Assembly: GCA_023265135.1 (NCBI GenBank)
Contig: JAHFUM010000003.1
Location: 62,001-126,000, forward strand
Reading direction: 5' to 3'
DNA from: Nitrosarchaeum sp.
Lineage (GTDB): Archaea > Thermoproteota > Nitrososphaeria > Nitrososphaerales > Nitrosopumilaceae
Length of the DNA: 64,000 nt
Of the stretch, positions 60,154-64,000 are shown in pieces. The position numbers and the translations under genes are program-made. The notes under the pieces were generated by a model. That model did not search any database and was not told the DNA's origin. It saw nothing but the letters and a program-made list of their open reading frames with translations. Numbering within the stretch: the stretch's first letter is position 1; each line of letters opens with the position of its first letter.

Positions 60154-60969
60154 ATGATGAAAAAATTTCAGATCATGATTATTGCTTTACTAATCACAAT
60201 ATCGTTGGTTTCTCAATCATATGCACAACAAACTGCAATTGGATCTCGTCCTGCCTATGTGTATGATAATGCAAATGTGATAAGTGATGAATATGAGTCG
60301 CTATTAGACAACTATCTAAGAAAGGTAGATGATTCAACTTCAGTTGAGATTGTCATCTGGACCACTCCTAGTTTCTATGGTCATGGAATCAAAAAGGACA
60401 ATCAAGAAATTCATGATAGGGATATGCTTGCACATTATATCTTCAATGATGTCTCTTTAAGTGGCATAAAGGGAATAGGCAAAGCAGGTAAAGATAATGG
60501 CATTTTGATTCTATTATCAAAAGAACGTGATGAGTCAGGTAGCTCTATGAGAATTGAAATTGGCAAAGGATTAGAGGGAAATATTACAGATGGTACTGCA
60601 GGAGCAATATTGGATTCTTATCTGGTTCCAGCTAGGCAAGCATTTGAAGAAACAAATGATGTGGAGATTTTTGATGAGGCTTTTTTGAATACTATAATAG
60701 TTCTATCTGAGAAAGCAGGATATTCAGAAAGTGATCCTAATCATGTTGCTTCTGAACCATTAGAAAATCAAGATCAATCAGAATTTGACAAAATAGTACC
60801 GCTTCTTCCTTTTATTATCGTGTTTATTATCGTGTTTATCATTTCACGTAAACGAAGAGGTGGGGGATATTTCGGTGGGTTTGGAGGTGGTGGATTTGGA
60901 GGAGGATTTGGAGGAGGAGGATCTGGTGGCGGTGGTGGAGGCTCTGGAGGGGGCGGAGCAGGAAGATAA
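60154..60969 (+). CDS. TPM-domain membrane protein with glycine-rich tail
   Basis: The 271-aa protein has a signal peptide (1-25), a TPM domain (about 30-190; VYDNANVISDEYESLLDNYL, GKDNGILILLSKERDE, RIEIGKGLEGNITD), one membrane span (about 211-230), a basic stop-transfer sequence, and a tail of glycine-rich repeats (GGFGGGG units). This is the YgcG/TPM layout; the domain faces outside. Such proteins are often paired with LemA, as here, and may act in membrane protein quality control or repair. Confidence 0.85.
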   Translation: MMKKFQIMIIALLITISLVSQSYAQQTAIGSRPAYVYDNANVISDEYESLLDNYLRKVDDSTSVEIVIWTTPSFYGHGIKKDNQEIHDRDMLAHYIFNDVSLSGIKGIGKAGKDNGILILLSKERDESGSSMRIEIGKGLEGNITDGTAGAILDSYLVPARQAFEETNDVEIFDEAFLNTIIVLSEKAGYSESDPNHVASEPLENQDQSEFDKIVPLLPFIIVFIIVFIISRKRRGGGYFGGFGGGGFGGGFGGGGSGGGGGGSGGGGAGR

Positions 60970-61009
60970 CACAATAAAATAATATGACCCTAATGATTAG
61001 AGAAGATGC

Positions 61010-61621
61010 TTGATAAGCAAGAAAATAATCGTCGTAACTGTAGGAATTGTAATTATTGCCATAATCGTGGGTTTACTTTATTCAATGTATTTTTCTGGAT
61101 ACAATTCTGCACAGATTAAAGACGAAGTGATAAAAAAATATGCGGCAGATGTAGACGTTCAGTTGCAACGACGATATGATTTGATTCCAAACCTGGTTCA
61201 ATCAGTAAAGGGATACATGCAATTTGAAAAAGGCGTACTTGAGGAAATCACAAAACTACGTTCTCAATGGCAAACATCTGTAAACACGGGTGAAAAAGTA
61301 CAGCTTAGTAACCAAATCGAACAGACTTTGAGCAAAATAATCCTAACATATGAAAACTACCCAGATTTAAAAGCAGATTCTACAGTTACAAGACTAATGG
61401 ATGAGCTTGCAGGAACCGAAAATAGAATTTCTGTGGCAAGAACGTATTACAATGACGGAGTACGAGACTTTAACATAAACATCAGAACATTCCCAAATAA
61501 CGTGTTTAATGAAAGTGGATTTCTTGGATTAAATCCATGGGGGTTAAAACAATATCCTGCATATGAGGCAATATCACAAGCACAGACAACAGTTCCAAAA
61601 GTGGATTTAATCAACCCATGA
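61010..61621 (+). CDS. lemA: LemA-family protein
   Basis: The 203-aa protein has an N-terminal span (about 5-28), then QLQRRYDLIPNLVQSVKGYMQFEKGVLEEITKLR-type LemA sequence (in parts: RRYDLIPNLVQSVKGY, EITKLRSQW), LAGTENRISVARTYYNDGVRDFN, and FPNNVFNESGF. It forms long helical coiled coils anchored in the membrane. It starts with TTG 40 bases after the TPM gene, and the pair is probably co-expressed. Confidence 0.9.
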   Translation: MISKKIIVVTVGIVIIAIIVGLLYSMYFSGYNSAQIKDEVIKKYAADVDVQLQRRYDLIPNLVQSVKGYMQFEKGVLEEITKLRSQWQTSVNTGEKVQLSNQIEQTLSKIILTYENYPDLKADSTVTRLMDELAGTENRISVARTYYNDGVRDFNINIRTFPNNVFNESGFLGLNPWGLKQYPAYEAISQAQTTVPKVDLINP

Positions 61622-61818
61622 TTTTAAAACACATTTTATGCAATAATGTATTAAAGTATTAAAATCAATTAGAGTTTGCATCAATATAGGAATAAATTTT
61701 TGTATTAGATATCTAGTAATGATAACCTAATGATCTAGAGAATAAAAAATCACAAAAATTTTAAAACAGAGATTGATTGAGTGGCTATCATTATTTTTCA
61801 TTTGTTGTAAATAAATAA

Positions 61819-62157
61819 TCATTCAGAAAACTTTTGCCAAAGTCTAACAATTTTGTCTTCAATCTTTACATGTTCTAATTTGTAAGTTAATTCTCCATCT
61901 CTATAAGCAATTACAATTTCAAATGTCCAATTTTTATAATAGCTTTCATCTAGACCCTCAAGTGTTCTAACTACTTTGGTTTTTTTAATTATCTTCAATT
62001 CTTCCAATTTTCTTACTTTTCTATATGTGGTGGATAATGGGATGTTTAGAGAATTAGAAATTTGTAGAATGGTAAGTTCAGTATTTGACACTAGTTTAAT
62101 TATTTCTCTACTTTGTTCATCTGATAAGATAGAAATGATTTCACTTGTATAGTCCAT
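61819..62157 (-). CDS. ArsR-like winged-helix transcriptional regulator
   Basis: The 112-aa protein has a winged helix: EIISILSDEQSREIIKLV, TILQISNSLNIPLSTTYRKVRKLEELKII (recognition helix) and KKTKVVRTLEGLDESY wing, then a beta-rich end. No metal-binding cysteines are seen. It begins one base after the membrane gene at 62159 on the same strand and probably regulates this unit. Confidence 0.8.
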   Translation of the reverse strand: MDYTSEIISILSDEQSREIIKLVSNTELTILQISNSLNIPLSTTYRKVRKLEELKIIKKTKVVRTLEGLDESYYKNWTFEIVIAYRDGELTYKLEHVKIEDKIVRLWQKFSE

Positions 62158-62158
62158 T

Positions 62159-62425
62159 TCAGCTTCGTTTCACCGCTAATATTAAAACAATAAAACCTAC
62201 AATACCGATTCCTTCCTGTATCATTTCACCAAAAACATCTTGCTGCAGAAATTCTACTACATCTCCAATTATTGTATCCCCTATAACAATTAAAGAGAAC
62301 CCAAGAGCAAGTAATGCCATGGGGCGATATTTTGTTTTCTTGAATGCCTTTACAGCAATAAACACAAGTATGAATCCCACAATCAAGTGAAATGCCATTA
62401 ACGCATAGTGAATTTCAACTGACAT
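62159..62425 (-). CDS. Three-span membrane protein
   Basis: The 88-aa product has three hydrophobic segments (about 6-24, 33-50 and 67-84) with a short basic loop (KAFKKTKYRP). No motif is recognised. It is coupled with the HTH regulator downstream, which suggests a sensor-effector or regulated membrane protein, but this is inference. Confidence 0.6.
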   Translation of the reverse strand: MSVEIHYALMAFHLIVGFILVFIAVKAFKKTKYRPMALLALGFSLIVIGDTIIGDVVEFLQQDVFGEMIQEGIGIVGFIVLILAVKRS

Positions 62426-62523
62426 CTTCTTTTGTATGCTAATCTACATTTAATTAATATCTTCCATTCTCATTTTTTAAAAATGATAGTAATCTATTAT
62501 ATACAATTTTACTCATACAAATC

Positions 62524-62979
62524 ATGAAATCAAAAGCAATGAAGTCATCCATAATCTCAATGGTGTTTTTGATGCTAGCTACAGGAGTTCTGTATCTCTT
62601 TGTATCTACTCAAGAAATTGCTGATGCAAGTCAAGAATTCAAAGAAAATGCAGGTAAACCACAAGAGTTTAAGAGTGGAGCTTTTATTGAAACCGCATTT
62701 TTTGCTGCAGTTGGTGCTGCATACATTCCAATTGGATTGTGGGCAACGATCACCAAACATACCAGTAAGGTGCCTTATATTTTGGCAATAGGTGGCTCTC
62801 TGGCTCTGATATGTCTATATGTATTATCTAGAAATGTAGACATTCCACTTGTGGGTCAACAAGACGATGTCGGTTTTATTGACATTCTGAGCAAAGTTCT
62901 TCAAGGCGGCATCATAGTTGTTTCAGTATACATCATAGTCTCCATTAGAAAAGAAAAGAAAGCTAGTTTATTAGTATAA
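62524..62979 (+). CDS. Three- to four-span membrane protein
   Basis: The 151-aa product has spans at about 8-28, 55-73, 83-100 and 120-142, with a polar external loop (TQEIADASQEFKENAGKPQEF). No enzyme or transport motif is seen. It is divergent from the regulator unit; a TATA-like TATTATATAC lies about 25 bases upstream. Function unknown. Confidence 0.6.
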   Translation: MKSKAMKSSIISMVFLMLATGVLYLFVSTQEIADASQEFKENAGKPQEFKSGAFIETAFFAAVGAAYIPIGLWATITKHTSKVPYILAIGGSLALICLYVLSRNVDIPLVGQQDDVGFIDILSKVLQGGIIVVSVYIIVSIRKEKKASLLV

Positions 62980-63049
62980 ACTAGTTTCTTTATTTTTTAT
63001 TTTAAAATACATAGAATGGTTTTTGAGTAATTTTAGTTAAACAAACTAA

Positions 63050-63202
63050 TTGAATGATTTCATCGCCAAGTGTAGAAAATGTAAAAGCGAAACTAAAATA
63101 CACGATCAAGGACCACGAACAGATTTAGAATATCGGCAATACATCAAAACATACAAGATAGAATGCAAGTGCGGTAAAAATGACTGGGAGTGGTTATCGT
63201 AG
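63050..63202 (+). CDS. 50-aa zinc-ribbon-like protein
   Basis: The frame begins with TTG and encodes CRKC (8-11), IECKCGKND (38-45) and WEWL near the end, so two cysteine pairs frame a charged middle (TKIHDQGPRTDLEYRQYIK). This fits a small zinc ribbon. The TAATTTTAG box 14-22 bases upstream is closer than ideal. No other frame is open. The following region to 63491 holds no gene that I can support. Confidence 0.5.
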   Translation: MNDFIAKCRKCKSETKIHDQGPRTDLEYRQYIKTYKIECKCGKNDWEWLS

Positions 63203-63491
63203 AACAGTATTAAAAAAAAGAGTTTGAAAAATTAGCACTAGGAAAAAATTCTATTTTAATTTAAATACTGAAATTACAGTTTATGAAATAGGTCAAAAAA
63301 GATAACTTGATGATTGGCGAGGAATTAATAAAAAAACTCATACAACGTCAAGCAAAAGTAACATAACAAACAAATGAGTCATATAGTTATTCTAAAACAG
63401 TAAACGATGTTTTAAGAAAATCGTTATTGTAATTATTAATTAGAATGTTTTTTTAAAAATCATTTTTTTAAATTTAGAGTAGAATATCCAG

Positions 63492-64000
63492 TTAGCGAGC
63501 TCTCAAGGCATTTAGAATCACAGTTACGTCTAGAATTTCTTGAAACAATGCACCATATACCGGAGGAATGTATCCAAACATTGCAATACCTATCAGGACA
63601 AAACTTGCTCCAATTCCAAAAAAGATCCCTTGTTTTACAATCTTTGTAGTATGTTGACTTATCTCAACAGCAGTTGCAACTTTTGTGATGTCATCTACGA
63701 GTAGAACAATATCTGATGTTTCTGCAGAAATCGCTGTTCCACTATATCCCATTGCAATTCCCGTTGTAGCAGTTGCTAAAGAAGGAGCATCATTGATTCC
63801 ATCACCCACCATGATCACATTACTGTATAATTCCTTAGTTTTTTTGACAATCTCAACTTTTTGTTCAGGCAATAGATTGGCATGTACTGTAAGTATTCCA
63901 GCTTTTTTTGCAATATTGTTTGCATTTTCTAAATTGTCTCCAGTTAACATTGCAGTTTGTTTAATGCCAAAATCATTTAATCTTTGAATCATGGATTCAA
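63492..64000 (-). CDS. Heavy-metal-translocating P-type ATPase, C-terminal part (5' end outside window)
   Basis: The frame is open through the right edge. Visible are MLTGDNLENANNIAKKAGI, ANLLPEQKVEIV and the hinge motif VGDGINDAPSLA, followed by two C-terminal membrane segments (GIFFGIGASFVLIGIAMFGYIP and the last FQEILDVTVILNALRAR). This is the P1B (Cu, Zn or Cd) type. The phosphorylation site and metal-determining motifs lie outside the window, so the metal cannot be named. Confidence 0.9.
   Translation of the reverse strand, partial: ESMIQRLNDFGIKQTAMLTGDNLENANNIAKKAGILTVHANLLPEQKVEIVKKTKELYSNVIMVGDGINDAPSLATATTGIAMGYSGTAISAETSDIVLLVDDITKVATAVEISQHTTKIVKQGIFFGIGASFVLIGIAMFGYIPPVYGALFQEILDVTVILNALRAR

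Noticed and set aside
63309-63366. 18-codon frame starting near a TGATGA sequence, considered as C/D sRNA or peptide
   Set aside because: No D box, terminal stem or promoter at the right distance, and no recognisable peptide features.

Overview
The window looks like a chromosome segment of an ammonia-oxidising marine or soil archaeon (Nitrososphaerota/Thaumarchaeota, Nitrosopumilus or Nitrosarchaeum type). The basis is strong A+T richness, archaeal-only enzymes (class I lysyl-tRNA synthetase, Pus10, S24e and S27ae, archaeal shikimate kinase, ADTH synthase and DHQ synthase II, ThiD-ThiN), futalosine-pathway and F420 genes, and TATA boxes about 25 bases ahead of start codons, as expected for leaderless transcripts. 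The species assignment is inference; no database was searched.

Layout. Positions 1-326 hold the 3' end of cofH. From about 330 to 16,700 lies an accessory region: a winged-helix regulator with a palindrome over its start codon, a tyrosine recombinase, a tightly coupled four-gene operon of unknown proteins followed by a symmetric AACGT repeat cluster, zinc-ribbon/TM2 membrane proteins, a PIN-like protein, a GIY-YIG-like protein, a type I restriction pair (hsdR, hsdS) with no visible hsdM, a broken HTH/metallo-beta-lactamase junction, an AN1-type zinc-finger protein, and an archaeal STAND-like ATPase bracketed by 16-base palindromic repeats.

From 16,791 the chromosome looks like core genome: PAC2 chaperone, purM, an ArsB/NhaD-type permease, elp3, lysK and small proteins (several under 60 aa). 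Then come ferritin, DNA-3-methyladenine glycosylase, a secreted dienelactone hydrolase, tRNA-Arg(GCG), aquaporin, peroxiredoxin, and two tandem proline-rich paralogues sharing about 550 bases that appear identical by eye. Next are UbiD-family decarboxylase and mqnC (menaquinone), facing each other.

Positions 36,845-46,082 carry a nearly complete aromatic amino-acid cluster in pathway order: ADTH synthase, DHQ synthase II, aroD, aroE, shikimate kinase, aroA, aroC, a chorismate mutase-aminotransferase fusion and tyrA. A candidate structured RNA sits between aroA and aroC. Thiamine genes follow (thiC; thiD-thiN fusion), then sugar-nucleotide genes (nucleotidyltransferase, GNA1-like acetyltransferase, galT-like), archaeal phosphoglycerate mutase, S24e and S27ae.

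Positions 55,675-59,752 form a minus-strand group with translation and secretion functions (zincin-like protein, 33-aa basic protein, pus10, srp54, dph6), preceded by a well-formed C/D box sRNA candidate with its own TATA box. The window ends with a TPM/LemA pair, small membrane proteins with an HTH regulator, a small zinc protein, and the C-terminal part of a heavy-metal P-type ATPase that runs off the right edge.
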